In this document: piece by piece, positions 40,970 to 50,752 of the stretch
Numbering within the stretch: the first letter of the stretch is position 1
Layout: each line of letters starts with the position of its first letter
Notes under the pieces: generated by a model
The model's input: only the letters and a program-made list of their open reading frames with translations
What the model was told of the DNA's origin: nothing
Database searches by the model: none
Program-made: the position numbers and the translations under genes
Assembly: GCF_002761755.1 (NCBI RefSeq)
Contig: NZ_PEOG01000014.1
Location: forward strand, 48,393 to 112,392
Direction: 5' to 3'
Source: Roseateles chitinivorans
GTDB taxonomy: Bacteria; Pseudomonadota; Gammaproteobacteria; Burkholderiales; Burkholderiaceae_C
DNA length: 64,000 bases

Positions 40970-41484
40970 ATGGCACTGCCATACGCACCGACGCATTGGC
41001 AACTGGTACGGAACCAAATAGAAGGTGAAGTAATGTTGCCATTGCCGCGTCGATAGCGCCAAGTCATTGAATCACAATGGCTTTCTTATAGTCAGAGAAT
41101 TCGATTTCACATTGCGCGTTGCTATTTTCATACGAGCCTTCTCACCTTCTTCACGCAATACAAACGTGGTATCAACGCTTCGTGCGAAATTCAGTCGTTT
41201 TGCGTCTCTTCAGATATCCGACATTTCTGTGAGAGTAAATGCCGCGTAAATGCGAAAACTGTGGCGCAGGCACGACCGAAAAGTCATCCGAGATTAAGGA
41301 AAAACCCGCAAAGAATGCAGGTTCGACAGGTCGCCGTCAGGATTCGGTGCGCTTTACGAACAGCCGCCTATGACCTATGGGGATTACTCAGCACACTTTT
41401 GCACAGGCCTCGCGATGCGAGGCCGTTTCAATTCCAGCTCGCCGCACCCACAAGGAGGGCGGGCGCTCTCCCCTAGAGGTGCAT
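40970..41484 (+). promoter_or_regulatory. AT-rich leader of the third tandem receptor
   Basis: About 515 bases without a supportable gene. The part around 41060-41250 is clearly richer in A+T than anything else in the window. Short open frames here lack ribosome sites and family resemblance. The composition suggests a long regulatory leader or an acquired fragment. A perfect hairpin lies at its end. Confidence 0.4.
41406..41424 (+). promoter_or_regulatory. Perfect 8-bp hairpin in the third receptor's 5' leader
   Basis: GGCCTCGC-GAT-GCGAGGCC is a perfect stem with a three-base loop, followed by GTTTC, 60 bases before the start codon. It could be a terminator/attenuator or a stabilising 5' structure. 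It is clearly visible; the function is inferred. Confidence 0.5.
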
Positions 41485-44172
41485 ATGTACAAGCTGAACG
41501 CGGTGAGCCTGGCAGTCGCCGCCACCATTGCGGCCGCGTCCTTTCCGGCGCTGGCCCAGGAACAACAAGACCAGAGCCAGCTCGAGCGGGTCGTCGTCAC
41601 GGGGTCCGCGATCAAGCGGCTCGACGCCGAATCGTCCGTGCCGGTGACGACCTTCAAGATGAGCGACATCCGTCAGCAGGGCCTGACGACGGTGGAACAG
41701 ATCCTGAGCACCCTCACGGCCAGCCAGAGCAGCCTGGGCACCAGCCAGGCGGTCGGCTCGTCGACCGGCGGCGCCTCCTTCGCCGACCTGCGCGGCATCG
41801 GTGCAAACAAGACGCTGGTGCTCCTGAATGGCCGCCGGATCGCCAACAACGCCTTCGACGGCTCGGCGCCCGACCTGAACATGATCCCGCTGGCGGCCAT
41901 CGAGCGCATCGAGGTGCTGCGGGACGGTGCCTCCTCGCTGTACGGCACGGATGCGATCGGCGGCGTCATCAACTTCATCACCCGCTCCGACTACCAGGGC
42001 GGCACCGTGACGCTGGGCTTCGATTCGCCGCAGCACGCCGGCGGCAAGACCCGCAACGCCAATGCCGGCTTCGGCTACGGCGACCTGGACAAGCAGGGCT
42101 TCAACCTGTTCGGCTTCGTCGACCTGCAGAAGCAGGACCCGATCGGCGGCACACAGCGTGACTACAACACGCGCTTCGTGGGCGGCAAGTCCGGCTCCAC
42201 CCTGCCGGCCAACTACTACCAGGACGGCAGCACGATCTACAACCCGGCCGCCCCGACCTGCGCCAGCGGCATTTTCCTTGTGCCGAACGCGGACCAGACC
42301 TCCTGCACGATGTCGACCTCGCGCTATGTGGACTACGTGCCCGAGAGCCAGCGCGCCTCTGCGATGCTGAAGGGCAGCTTCAAGCTCAACAACGACCACA
42401 CCTTCGGCGCCGAGTACTTCATCACCCGCTCCGAGGTGAAGACGCGCATCGCCCCCGTGCCGTACGGCTTCCTCGTGCAGAACCGCCTCCGTCCGGACGG
42501 CTCCGCGAACCCGTTCTATCCGACCAATCCCGCGCTGAGCTCGACCTATGACGGCGACGGGTATGCCGGCCAGACCATGACCGACGGCGGCGCGACGATC
42601 CAGCCGGGCTACATCACGCTGAAGTGGCGTGACGCCCCGAACGGGCCGCGTGGCGACAAGAACACCAACACGCAGCAGCGCCTGGTGCTGTCGTTGGACG
42701 GCACACTGGCGGGCTGGGACTACTCGGCCGGCCTGAGCTACAACCAGAACAAGGTCACCGAGGACCTGATCAGCGGCTATTCCGACGGCAACAAGATCAC
42801 CGAAGGCATCCTGACCGGCATCATCAACCCATTCGGCGACCAGGATGCGGCCGGCACGGCCTACCTCCAAGGCGCCAACGCGCTCGGTCGACTCATGATC
42901 GGCAAGGGCCGCACGACCAACCTCGACGCGCATGCTAGCCGTGAACTGGGCGACTGGCTGGGTGCCGGCCGCGCCGCCGCCCTGGCGCTGGGCGCGGAGT
43001 TCCGCCAGGAGAAGTTCACGCAGGACGCGCAGGACGCGTATGCGCAGACCGTAGTCGCCTCGACCGGCATCGACCCCAACATCTACAGCTCCGGCAAGCG
43101 CGACGTCTACGCCGTCTACGGCGAACTGAACGTGCCGCTGCTCAAGACGCTGGACGTCACCGCCGCGATCCGCTACGACAAGTACAACGACTTCGGCAGC
43201 ACGACCAATCCGAAGTTCAGCTTCCGCTTCCAGCCGTCCAAGGAAGTGCTGATCCGCGGCTCCTACTCGACCGGCTTCCGCGCCCCGTCGCTGTATGACC
43301 TGCACGCTGCGCCGACGTACACGAACTCCAGCACGGTCAACGACCCGCTGCTGTGCGCCAACGGCGGCACGACGATCAACCTGTGCGATGCCCAGTTCAT
43401 GGTCCGCAACGGCGGCAACGACCAGCTCAAGCCGGAAAAGAGCAAGAGCGCGTCGCTGGGCTTCCAGTTCGCGCCGCTCAATGACCTGAGTTTCGGCGTC
43501 GACTTCTGGTGGCTGCGTGTGAAGAACCTGATCGGCGTGATCGGCGATGCTTCGCTGTTCGACCCGAACAACCTGGACAAGTTCGGCCAGTTCTATCACC
43601 GCAACTCGCAGGGCCGCCTCTCGGTCGACGGGTCGCAGTGCCCGGGCACCGATTGCGGCTATGTGGACGTGCGCCAACTCAACCTGGGTGGCAACAACAC
43701 CAATGGCTTCGACCTGAACGCGAACTACCGTTTGCGCTTCGCCGGCGCCGGCAACATCGTCCTTGGCCTGAACAGCACCTACGTGACGAAGTACGAGTAC
43801 CAGGACCTGCAGGATGGGCCGTGGAATCAGAACGTCGGCGTCTACTCCGGTGCCGGCCCGGTCTTCCGCTGGCAGCACACCATGTCGGCCGTCTGGTCCT
43901 ATGACAAGTTCACCGTCGGCCTGACTGGTCACTACAAGTCCGGCTACATCGACGTGACACCGACCAACCATGTGGGCAGCTACACGACGGCAGACCTGTA
44001 TGCCTCCTGGCGTCCGATCAAGAGCGCCTCGTTGACGCTGGGCGTGCGCAACATCGCGGACCGCGATCCTCCGCTGACCTTCCAGACCCAGGTTTTCCAG
44101 GCAGGTTACGACCCGCGCTACACGGACCCAACCGGCCGCACCTTCTACGTCCGCGGTTCCTACGACTTCTGA
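41485..44172 (+). CDS. TonB-dependent outer membrane receptor, third of three in tandem
   Basis: An 895-residue receptor with AGAGG before its ATG. The signal peptide YKLNAVSLAVAATIAAASFP ends near ALAQE. LERVVVTGSAIKR and the plug follow, with LRGIGANKTLVLLNGRR and IERIEVLRDGASSLYGTDAIGGV, closer in the plug to the first receptor than to the second. The barrel ends in YVRGSYDF. The mix of similarities suggests duplication followed by divergence or exchange between copies. A terminator follows directly. Confidence 0.92.
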   Translation: MYKLNAVSLAVAATIAAASFPALAQEQQDQSQLERVVVTGSAIKRLDAESSVPVTTFKMSDIRQQGLTTVEQILSTLTASQSSLGTSQAVGSSTGGASFADLRGIGANKTLVLLNGRRIANNAFDGSAPDLNMIPLAAIERIEVLRDGASSLYGTDAIGGVINFITRSDYQGGTVTLGFDSPQHAGGKTRNANAGFGYGDLDKQGFNLFGFVDLQKQDPIGGTQRDYNTRFVGGKSGSTLPANYYQDGSTIYNPAAPTCASGIFLVPNADQTSCTMSTSRYVDYVPESQRASAMLKGSFKLNNDHTFGAEYFITRSEVKTRIAPVPYGFLVQNRLRPDGSANPFYPTNPALSSTYDGDGYAGQTMTDGGATIQPGYITLKWRDAPNGPRGDKNTNTQQRLVLSLDGTLAGWDYSAGLSYNQNKVTEDLISGYSDGNKITEGILTGIINPFGDQDAAGTAYLQGANALGRLMIGKGRTTNLDAHASRELGDWLGAGRAAALALGAEFRQEKFTQDAQDAYAQTVVASTGIDPNIYSSGKRDVYAVYGELNVPLLKTLDVTAAIRYDKYNDFGSTTNPKFSFRFQPSKEVLIRGSYSTGFRAPSLYDLHAAPTYTNSSTVNDPLLCANGGTTINLCDAQFMVRNGGNDQLKPEKSKSASLGFQFAPLNDLSFGVDFWWLRVKNLIGVIGDASLFDPNNLDKFGQFYHRNSQGRLSVDGSQCPGTDCGYVDVRQLNLGGNNTNGFDLNANYRLRFAGAGNIVLGLNSTYVTKYEYQDLQDGPWNQNVGVYSGAGPVFRWQHTMSAVWSYDKFTVGLTGHYKSGYIDVTPTNHVGSYTTADLYASWRPIKSASLTLGVRNIADRDPPLTFQTQVFQAGYDPRYTDPTGRTFYVRGSYDF

Positions 44173-44197
44173 TTGACAGGAAATCCGACACAATCCG

Positions 44198-44226
44198 AGG
44201 GCCCCATCCGGGGCCCTTTTTCTTTG
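44198..44226 (+). terminator. Rho-independent terminator of the third tandem receptor
   Basis: An 8-bp stem AGGGCCCC/GGGGCCCT (44198-44205 with 44210-44217) with an ATCC loop runs into TTTTTCTTTG. It lies 25 bases after the stop. Confidence 0.92.
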
Positions 44227-44259
44227 TCCGGATCCGTTCTCCGCCGTCTCCGTTCACGT

Positions 44260-45498
44260 ATGTCCGAATTCCTATCCACTCCGCCGTCGCAGTGCCAGGT
44301 CCTCATCATCGGCGCCGGCCCCGCCGGCAGCGCCACGGCGCGCTGGCTGGCCCGGGCGGGCGTGGACGTGGTCTTCGCCGACCAGCAGCCGCTGGGTCGC
44401 GACAAGGTCTGCGGCGACGGCCTGATTCCCGACGCGCACCATGCGCTCGATCGGCTGGGCCTGCTGGACCGGGTGATGGCCAAGGCGCAGCGCTCGGCAC
44501 ACGTGGGCTGTGTCGGACCGCGCGGCGGCCGCATCGACGTCCCCGGTCACCTCGCCGTGCTGCCGCGCAAGCAGCTCGACGAGATCCTCAACCTCGGCGC
44601 GCAGGAGGCCGGCGCGCGCTTCCTGGCGCCGGCGCGCTTCGAGGCGGCGCTCGAGGACGCCCAAGGCCGGGTGCGCGGCGCCCGCTTCTCGATCGACGGC
44701 CAGCCGCACGAGATCGCCGCGGACTGGGTGATCCTGGCCACCGGCGCCGTGCCGAAGGCGCTGACCGCCGCCGGCATGTGCGAGCGCCACACGCCCAGCG
44801 GCGTCGCGCTGCGCGGCTATGTCCGCGCGCCGTCGATGGTCGGCGAGATCAAGGCGCTGGAGGTCGTCTGGTGCAAGCCGGTGCAGCCGGGCTACGGCTG
44901 GATCTTCCCGGCGCCCGACGGCAGCTTCAACATCGGCGTGGGCGTGACCGACAGCCATCAGGACCTGGCCGGCAAGGGCCAGAAGAAAGACGTCAACCTG
45001 CGCGCCATCTTCGACGCCTTCGTCGCGCATTACCCGCCCGCCAGGCGGCTGATGGCCGAAGGCGAACTGATCGGCGAGCTCAAGGGCGCGCCGCTGCGCT
45101 GCACGCTCAAGGGCGCGCGCTGGACCCGCCCCGGCCTGCTGGTGACCGGCGAGGCGGCGGGCTCGACCTACTCCTTCACCGGCGAGGGCATCGGCAAGGC
45201 GATGGAGACCGGCCTGCTCGCCGCCGAGGCGATCCTCGCGCACCGCGGCACCGCCGACGGCTTCGATGCCCAGGTGCGCGCCCAGTACGAGCAGGGCCTG
45301 CGCGCGCTGCAGCCCAAGTACGACCTGTACGAGCGCGGCAACCGCGTCAACCGTTTCCCGTGGCTGGCCGACCTGCTGATCTGGCGGGCCAAGAAGAGCC
45401 CGCGCCTGCTGCAGCGCATGAGCGGCGTGCTCAACGAGACCAGCAACCCCGGCAACCTGGTCAGCCTGAAGGGGATCACGCGGCTGTTCCTCGAATGA
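44260..45498 (+). CDS. FAD-dependent oxidoreductase, geranylgeranyl reductase family
   Basis: A 412-residue flavoprotein. The N-terminal Rossmann motif IIGAGPAGSATARWLARAG and the family signature DKVCGDGLIPDA are clear. ADWVILATGAVP and the second FAD contact GLLVTGEAAGSTYSFTGEGIGKAMETG follow. Relatives reduce isoprenoid double bonds or act on other lipids; the substrate here is unknown. The ATG at 44260 begins MSEFLSTPP; the upstream open frame covers the receptor's terminator. It lies 30 bases before the amidotransferase gene. Confidence 0.87.
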   Translation: MSEFLSTPPSQCQVLIIGAGPAGSATARWLARAGVDVVFADQQPLGRDKVCGDGLIPDAHHALDRLGLLDRVMAKAQRSAHVGCVGPRGGRIDVPGHLAVLPRKQLDEILNLGAQEAGARFLAPARFEAALEDAQGRVRGARFSIDGQPHEIAADWVILATGAVPKALTAAGMCERHTPSGVALRGYVRAPSMVGEIKALEVVWCKPVQPGYGWIFPAPDGSFNIGVGVTDSHQDLAGKGQKKDVNLRAIFDAFVAHYPPARRLMAEGELIGELKGAPLRCTLKGARWTRPGLLVTGEAAGSTYSFTGEGIGKAMETGLLAAEAILAHRGTADGFDAQVRAQYEQGLRALQPKYDLYERGNRVNRFPWLADLLIWRAKKSPRLLQRMSGVLNETSNPGNLVSLKGITRLFLE

Positions 45499-45528
45499 GC
45501 GCCGCGACCTGAGCCTGGAGAGACCGCG

Positions 45529-46284
45529 ATGTGCCAGCTGATGGGCATGAACGCCCGCCGACCCACCGACGTCATGTTCAGCTTCGCCGGACTCGCGACG
45601 CGGGCCCATGAGCACAAGGACGGCTTCGGCATCGCCTTCTTCGAGGGCCGCGGCCTGCGGCACTTCGTCGATCACCACAGCGCGCGAGTGTCGCCGCTGG
45701 CCGAGCTGGTCAAGACCTACCCGATCCGCAGCGACGTCGTCATCGCGCACATCCGCAAGGCGACGCAGGGCGTGGTCTCGCTGGAGAACACCCATCCGTT
45801 CGTGCGCGAGCTCTGGGGCCGCTACTGGGTGTTCGCGCACAACGGCGACCTGAAGGGCTTCGCGCCGCGGCTGCATGCCGCCTTCAAGCCGGTCGGGCAG
45901 ACCGACAGCGAGCAGGCCTTCTGCTGGCTGATGCAGGAGCTGGCGAAGGCCCACGCCAACATGCCGGCCATCGAGGAACTGAACCACACGCTGCGCGAGC
46001 TGCTGCCCCAGCTCAATCGCCACGGCACCTTCAACATGCTGCTGTCCAACGGCCAGGCGCTGTGGGCCCACGGCTCGACCCGGCTGCATTACCTGCTGCG
46101 CCGGCCGCCGTTCGGTCACGTGACGCTGCAGGACGAGGACCTGAGCGTCGACCTGGCCGCCAAGACCACCGAGGACGACCGCATCGCCATCGTCGCCACC
46201 GAACCGCTGACGCGCGGCGAGACCTGGGTGCCGATCGAGCCGGGAACGCTGAAGGTCTTCCTGGGCGGCGAACCGCTCTGCTGA
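45529..46284 (+). CDS. Class II glutamine amidotransferase (YafJ-like)
   Basis: A 251-residue protein with the catalytic N-terminal Cys directly after Met (MCQLMGMNARRPTD), as in class II (Ntn) amidotransferases. Other marks are ARAHEHKDGFGIAFFEG-like substrate loops, VIAHIRKATQG and the FAHNGDLKGF motif. No synthase domain is attached, so the acceptor of the released ammonia is unknown. It is co-directional with the flavoprotein upstream. Confidence 0.9.
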   Translation: MCQLMGMNARRPTDVMFSFAGLATRAHEHKDGFGIAFFEGRGLRHFVDHHSARVSPLAELVKTYPIRSDVVIAHIRKATQGVVSLENTHPFVRELWGRYWVFAHNGDLKGFAPRLHAAFKPVGQTDSEQAFCWLMQELAKAHANMPAIEELNHTLRELLPQLNRHGTFNMLLSNGQALWAHGSTRLHYLLRRPPFGHVTLQDEDLSVDLAAKTTEDDRIAIVATEPLTRGETWVPIEPGTLKVFLGGEPLC

Positions 46285-46370
46285 GCCCGGATTGCGGGCC
46301 AGTCGTCCCCGCCAACCGCCATTCGCCGCATCCGGCGGTGTGTCCCCCACCCCTGGCCTAGACTCGCCCC

Positions 46371-47516
46371 ATGACCTCGCCCAGCGCTCCCGCCGAAGCC
46401 GCCGCCGCCACCGCCGTGCCGGCCAAGCCCGCTGTCGATGCCGGCGCCGGGGTCCGCTTCGACTGGGCCTACTGGCTGTTCCCCGGCCCGCGCCGCCGCT
46501 TCTCCCCCGCCGAGATCGAGCGCTCCGGCCTGAAAGGCTGGTCCAGCGGCATCGATTGCTACGTGATGAGCAACGTGCTGGTGCTGGGACTGGTCTTCTA
46601 CACGATGCTCCCGCGGCATCTGGCGCATGTGATCCTGTTCGGCGGCCTGGCGATGGCGTCGCTGGGCCTGGGCGTCGCGCGCTGGCTGTGGCGCCAGCCG
46701 ACCCGCACCCGCTTCAACGGCGCCACGCTGGCGCTCAGCGTGCTGATGGTGCTGATCACGCTGGTGATGGTGAAGCTGGGCTTCCGCGACGAGGCGCGCG
46801 ACCTGCTGCCCTTCGCCGCCGGCGGGATGACGCTGACGGTGTCGTCATGGTGGTTCCTGACGCTGTACCGCACGCAGCAGCTGGGTGCACGGCTCGCCGA
46901 GCTCGACGCCCAGGACGAACGCATCGCGATGGCGCAGCGGCTGGCGACGGCGCAGATCCAGCCGCATTTCCTCTTCAACACGCTGGCCTCGCTGCAGCAC
47001 TGGGTGGACACCCGTGACGACCGCGCCGGCCCGATGCTGCGCTCGCTGACGCGCTACCTGCGCGCGACGCTGCCGATGTTCGAGCAGGACCGGTTGCCGC
47101 TCGAGCAGGAACTGCAGATCGTGCGCAGCTATCTGGACATCATGCAGGCGCGGCTGGGGCAACGGCTGAGCTGGTCGCTGGACACGGACGCCGGCGCCAG
47201 CGCCGTGATCGCCGGCGCCAGCCTGCCGCCGGGGACGCTGCTGACGCTGGCGGAGAACGCGATCACCCACGGCATCGAGCCGAGCCTGCGTGGCGGCCAC
47301 ATCGCCGTGCGGGTGAAGGCGGCGGACGGCCGGCTGCGGCTGGAGGTGCAGGACGGCGGCCAGGGCCTGACGCCGGGCGCCTGCGACGGCCTCGGGCTGG
47401 CCAACACGCGGGAGCGGCTGCAGGCGCAGTTCGGCGCCGAGGCCCGGCTGGGCCTGGAGCCCGCGCCGGACCAGGCGCCCGGCTGCCTGGCCTGGGTCGA
47501 GGTTCCGGCCGCCTGA
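46371..47516 (+). CDS. LytS/AlgZ-type sensor histidine kinase
   Basis: A 381-residue membrane kinase. Four predicted helices (about 62-85, 88-108, 123-143 and 148-168) are followed by a His_kinase domain with the phospho-acceptor motif IQPHFLFNTLASLQ. A HATPase domain with LAENAITHGIEP and GLGLANTRERL completes it. This class signals to LytTR-type regulators, and one lies 67 bases downstream. The N-terminal 30 residues are low-complexity Ala/Pro. The signal is unknown. Confidence 0.93.
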   Translation: MTSPSAPAEAAAATAVPAKPAVDAGAGVRFDWAYWLFPGPRRRFSPAEIERSGLKGWSSGIDCYVMSNVLVLGLVFYTMLPRHLAHVILFGGLAMASLGLGVARWLWRQPTRTRFNGATLALSVLMVLITLVMVKLGFRDEARDLLPFAAGGMTLTVSSWWFLTLYRTQQLGARLAELDAQDERIAMAQRLATAQIQPHFLFNTLASLQHWVDTRDDRAGPMLRSLTRYLRATLPMFEQDRLPLEQELQIVRSYLDIMQARLGQRLSWSLDTDAGASAVIAGASLPPGTLLTLAENAITHGIEPSLRGGHIAVRVKAADGRLRLEVQDGGQGLTPGACDGLGLANTRERLQAQFGAEARLGLEPAPDQAPGCLAWVEVPAA

Positions 47517-47583
47517 GCGCGGCCCGCGACAGGGCGCACCGGCCTTGCGGCGGGGCGACGACACATCGAGGGGAGAGACAGAC

Positions 47584-48399
47584 ATGACGAAGATCCGCAC
47601 GCTGATCGCGGACGACGAGGAAGGCCCGCGCGAGCAGCTGCGCGCGGCGCTGGCGCGACTGGCGCCTGAGCTGGAGATCGTGGCCGCCAGCGTCAACGGC
47701 TGCGACGCCTGGGACGATTGCCTCGAGCATGAGCCGCAGCTGTGCTTCCTCGACATCCGGATGCCCGGCATGTCCGGCCTGGAGGTGGCGCAGCGCCTGG
47801 CGCAGCTGGCGGAGCCGCCGCGGGTCGTCTTCGTCACCGCCTACGGGGATCACGCGCTGTCGGCCTTCGAAGCGGGCGCGGTCGACTACGTGCTCAAGCC
47901 GGTGGAGGACGCTCGCCTGGAGCAGTGCCTGCAGCGCCTGCGCCAGCGCCAAACCCAGGGCACCGTCGCGGATGCGGACGGCAGGAACGGCGAGTCGGCG
48001 GACCCGGCCGCCCTGCCCGCGATGCCGGCCGCGACGCTCGAATTGCTGCGCCAGCTGCTGCCGGCCCAGCGCCCCGCGATGCGACCCATCCAGGCCAGCC
48101 AGGGCCGCGAGATCCAGCTGATCTCGCCCGACGACATCCTGTTCTTCCAGAGCGACAGCCGCTACACCCGGGTGGTCCACCGCGATGGCGAGGCCTGGAT
48201 CCGCACCGCGCTCAAGGAACTGCTGGGCGATCTCGATCCATCGGTGTTCTGGCAGGTGCACCGCTCGGTGCTGGTCAACAGCCGCTTCATCGCCAGCGCG
48301 ACGCGCGTGGACGAGAACACGATGCAGCTGTCGCTGAAGGGCTGCGCGGAGAAGCTGCCGGTGTCGCGGCAGTTCCAGGGGCTGTTCAAGGGACAGTGA
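47584..48399 (+). CDS. LytTR-type response regulator (AlgR/LytR-like)
   Basis: A 271-residue regulator: receiver domain (residues 3-120) with acidic pocket ADDEE, phospho-acceptor Asp in LCFLDIRMPGMSG and Lys in VLKPVED. After an Ala/Pro linker comes a LytTR DNA-binding domain (about 165-268) with IQLISPDDILFFQSDSRYTRV and FWQVHRSVLVN. The start at MTKIRTLIADDEE has GGGGAGAGA upstream. It is the partner of the kinase before it; no LytTR direct repeats were recognised nearby. Confidence 0.94.
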   Translation: MTKIRTLIADDEEGPREQLRAALARLAPELEIVAASVNGCDAWDDCLEHEPQLCFLDIRMPGMSGLEVAQRLAQLAEPPRVVFVTAYGDHALSAFEAGAVDYVLKPVEDARLEQCLQRLRQRQTQGTVADADGRNGESADPAALPAMPAATLELLRQLLPAQRPAMRPIQASQGREIQLISPDDILFFQSDSRYTRVVHRDGEAWIRTALKELLGDLDPSVFWQVHRSVLVNSRFIASATRVDENTMQLSLKGCAEKLPVSRQFQGLFKGQ

Positions 48400-48482
48400 C
48401 ACCGGTCGGCGCCGAGCACGGGCGCGGTCGAGGTACAACGCAGCTTCTTCCACGAGGCCGCTGGCCTGACGGAGTCCCGAGC

Positions 48483-50636
48483 ATGCGGAATGGCCACACG
48501 ACCCCGCTCAGGCGCGAGCGCCCACGCGGACCCTGGAGCGACGCCGCGCGCGCTGCCCTGCTGCTGGTGATCGCGGGCCTGGGCGCCACCCCGGCGCATG
48601 CGCGCGTGACGCGCATCGTGGTCGACGAGGTGACGCCGCTGATCGGCGAGCAGCGCGGCTACGAGCGGCTGCGCGGTCGCGCCTTCGGCGAGTTGGACCC
48701 GGCCGACCCGCGCAATGCCGTGATCACCGACCTGCGCCTGGGCGCGGACCCTGACGGCAAGGTGCGTTACGAGACCAACTGGGTGATCACCCGACCGGTC
48801 GGCCGCAAGGCGGCGAGCGGTTTCCTCTGGCACGACGTGCCCAACCGCGGCGGCGAAGTCCGGCTGCAGCCCGGCGAGCTGGCCGCCGGCGACATCGGCC
48901 TGCGCAGCGGCTGGCAGGCCGACAACGCCGGCAGCACCGGTGTGCCACGCTGGCGTCCCGAGGCCGCGCGCCACCACTATGTCCGCGTGCCCATCGCCCG
49001 CGTCGATGGCATGCCGGTGACCGGTACCGTCATGGCGCGCATCGTCAACCGCCGCGGCCCGGACTCGCAGCCCTTGCTGGTGCAAGGCAACCCGGTGCCT
49101 TACCTGCCGGTCTCCCTCGACACGTCGCGCGCCACCTTGACGATCCACACGAAGGAGACGGTCGACGGCCGCATCACCACGGCCGGCGCGGTCGACCCGA
49201 AGGACTGGGCCTTCGCCCGCTGCGACGCCGAGCACCCGTTCCCCGGCAAGCCGGTCGACATCGATCCCTCGCGCGCGCCGGACAACCTGCCGATCCATGT
49301 CTGCCTGCGCGACGGCTTCCAGGCGGACCGCGTCTACCAGCTGACCTACACCGCGGGCAACGCGTATGTGCTGGGCGTCGGGATGGCGGCGTTCCGGGAT
49401 GTCGGCGCCTTCTTCCGCCATGAGAAGGCGGACGACACCGGCACGCCCAATCCGATCGCCGGGCAGGTTCGAGGCAGCGCGATCCGCGGCGTCTCGCAAT
49501 CGGGGAACATGGTCCGGCAGTTCCTCTTCATGGGCCTGAACCAGGACGAGGCCGGCCGGCAGGTCCATGACGGCGCCTGGGCGATCATTGCGGGCCGCCG
49601 CGTCGCGGCCAATGCCCGCTGGGGACAACCCGATGGGGTGCTCGAGCTCTATCAGATGGGCAGCGAAGGCCCCCAATGGTGGGTCGACTGGCCGGACCGC
49701 GTCCGTGAGCTTCCCGCCAAAGGCTTGCTGACGCGCTGCACCGCCAGCAAGACCTGCCCCAAGGTCATGGAGCATTTCGGCGCCGCTGAGGTTTATGCGC
49801 TGAAGCTCTCGCTGGAGTGGGTGGGATCGTCGGCCGATGTCGACATCCCGCTGGCGCCGGAGGTGCGCCGGTACTACGTCGCCGGCAGCCCGCATGGCGG
49901 CGGAGCGGGCGGCTTCCGGCACCCCGGAGGGACGACGCCGTTCAGCTGTCCGGGCAACCAGTTCGGACAGGCGACGCTGGCACCGAATCCGGTGCCGCAT
50001 CGAGAGCTGCGCAATCTGCTGAGCGCGGCGATGCGCGACTGGGTGCTCAAGGGAACGCCGCCGCCACCGAGCCGATATCCGACGTTGGCGCGCGGCGAGC
50101 TGGTCGATCCGACGCGCGAGGCCATGGGCTTTCCGGCTGGCGTGCCAGGTATTCCGGACAGCGTCTTCAGGCCGGAGAACTTCGTGTTCCCTGTCTTCGA
50201 TTACGACTGGGGACCGGACTTCGATCGCGTCGAGGCCGCTGGTGTCCCGGATCGGGTTCCGCCTGCGATCCGCCGGGTATTGCCGGCGAAGGTGCCGCGG
50301 GTCGATGCCGACGGCAACGAGGTCGGTGGCGTGCCGACCGTGCTGACGATGGCACCGCTGGGGACCTACCTCGGATGGAACATCACCGCCAACGGCATCC
50401 ACGCCGGCCAGGTGTGCAACTACGCCGGTGGCTACGTGCCCTTCGCACGCACCCGTGCCGAGCGCGAGGCCAACGGCGATCCGCGCTTGTCGTTGGAGGA
50501 GCGCTACCGCGATCACGCCGGCTATGTCGCCGCCGTGCGGAAAGCCGCCGACCGCGCGCTGGCACAAGGCTTCCTGCTGAAGGCCGATCATGAGCGGCTA
50601 TTGAAGGAGGCGGTGGCCAGCGACGTGCTGCGCTGA
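48483..50636 (+). CDS. Exported alpha/beta hydrolase domain-containing protein (large Abhydrolase_10-type)
   Basis: A 717-residue protein with an N-terminal signal segment (ARAALLLVIAGLGATPAHA). A likely nucleophile elbow is GVSQSGNMVRQFLF near residue 340. The family has an alpha/beta-hydrolase core in a long, mostly uncharacterised sequence. Late segments such as FPVFDYDWGPDF and GTYLGWNITANGIHAGQVC are typical of these proteins. Substrate unknown; a secreted esterase or lactonase-like role is plausible. Much longer upstream in-frame sequence overlaps the regulator and is excluded. Confidence 0.82.
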   Translation: MRNGHTTPLRRERPRGPWSDAARAALLLVIAGLGATPAHARVTRIVVDEVTPLIGEQRGYERLRGRAFGELDPADPRNAVITDLRLGADPDGKVRYETNWVITRPVGRKAASGFLWHDVPNRGGEVRLQPGELAAGDIGLRSGWQADNAGSTGVPRWRPEAARHHYVRVPIARVDGMPVTGTVMARIVNRRGPDSQPLLVQGNPVPYLPVSLDTSRATLTIHTKETVDGRITTAGAVDPKDWAFARCDAEHPFPGKPVDIDPSRAPDNLPIHVCLRDGFQADRVYQLTYTAGNAYVLGVGMAAFRDVGAFFRHEKADDTGTPNPIAGQVRGSAIRGVSQSGNMVRQFLFMGLNQDEAGRQVHDGAWAIIAGRRVAANARWGQPDGVLELYQMGSEGPQWWVDWPDRVRELPAKGLLTRCTASKTCPKVMEHFGAAEVYALKLSLEWVGSSADVDIPLAPEVRRYYVAGSPHGGGAGGFRHPGGTTPFSCPGNQFGQATLAPNPVPHRELRNLLSAAMRDWVLKGTPPPPSRYPTLARGELVDPTREAMGFPAGVPGIPDSVFRPENFVFPVFDYDWGPDFDRVEAAGVPDRVPPAIRRVLPAKVPRVDADGNEVGGVPTVLTMAPLGTYLGWNITANGIHAGQVCNYAGGYVPFARTRAEREANGDPRLSLEERYRDHAGYVAAVRKAADRALAQGFLLKADHERLLKEAVASDVLR

Positions 50637-50752
50637 CCCCGGATACGTCTTCCAGCAATTCGAGTCGTCCACCCACCGCAACCCCGGTGAAGTGGCATCA
50701 ACGGCACAGCAATAGGCCGTATCAAGCCTTCGCTCCCTGAATGAACACTGGT

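Noticed and set aside
41067..41249. A 60-codon open frame in the AT-rich leader of the third receptor
   Set aside because: No ribosome-binding site, no recognisable features; better explained as chance in AT-rich noncoding DNA.
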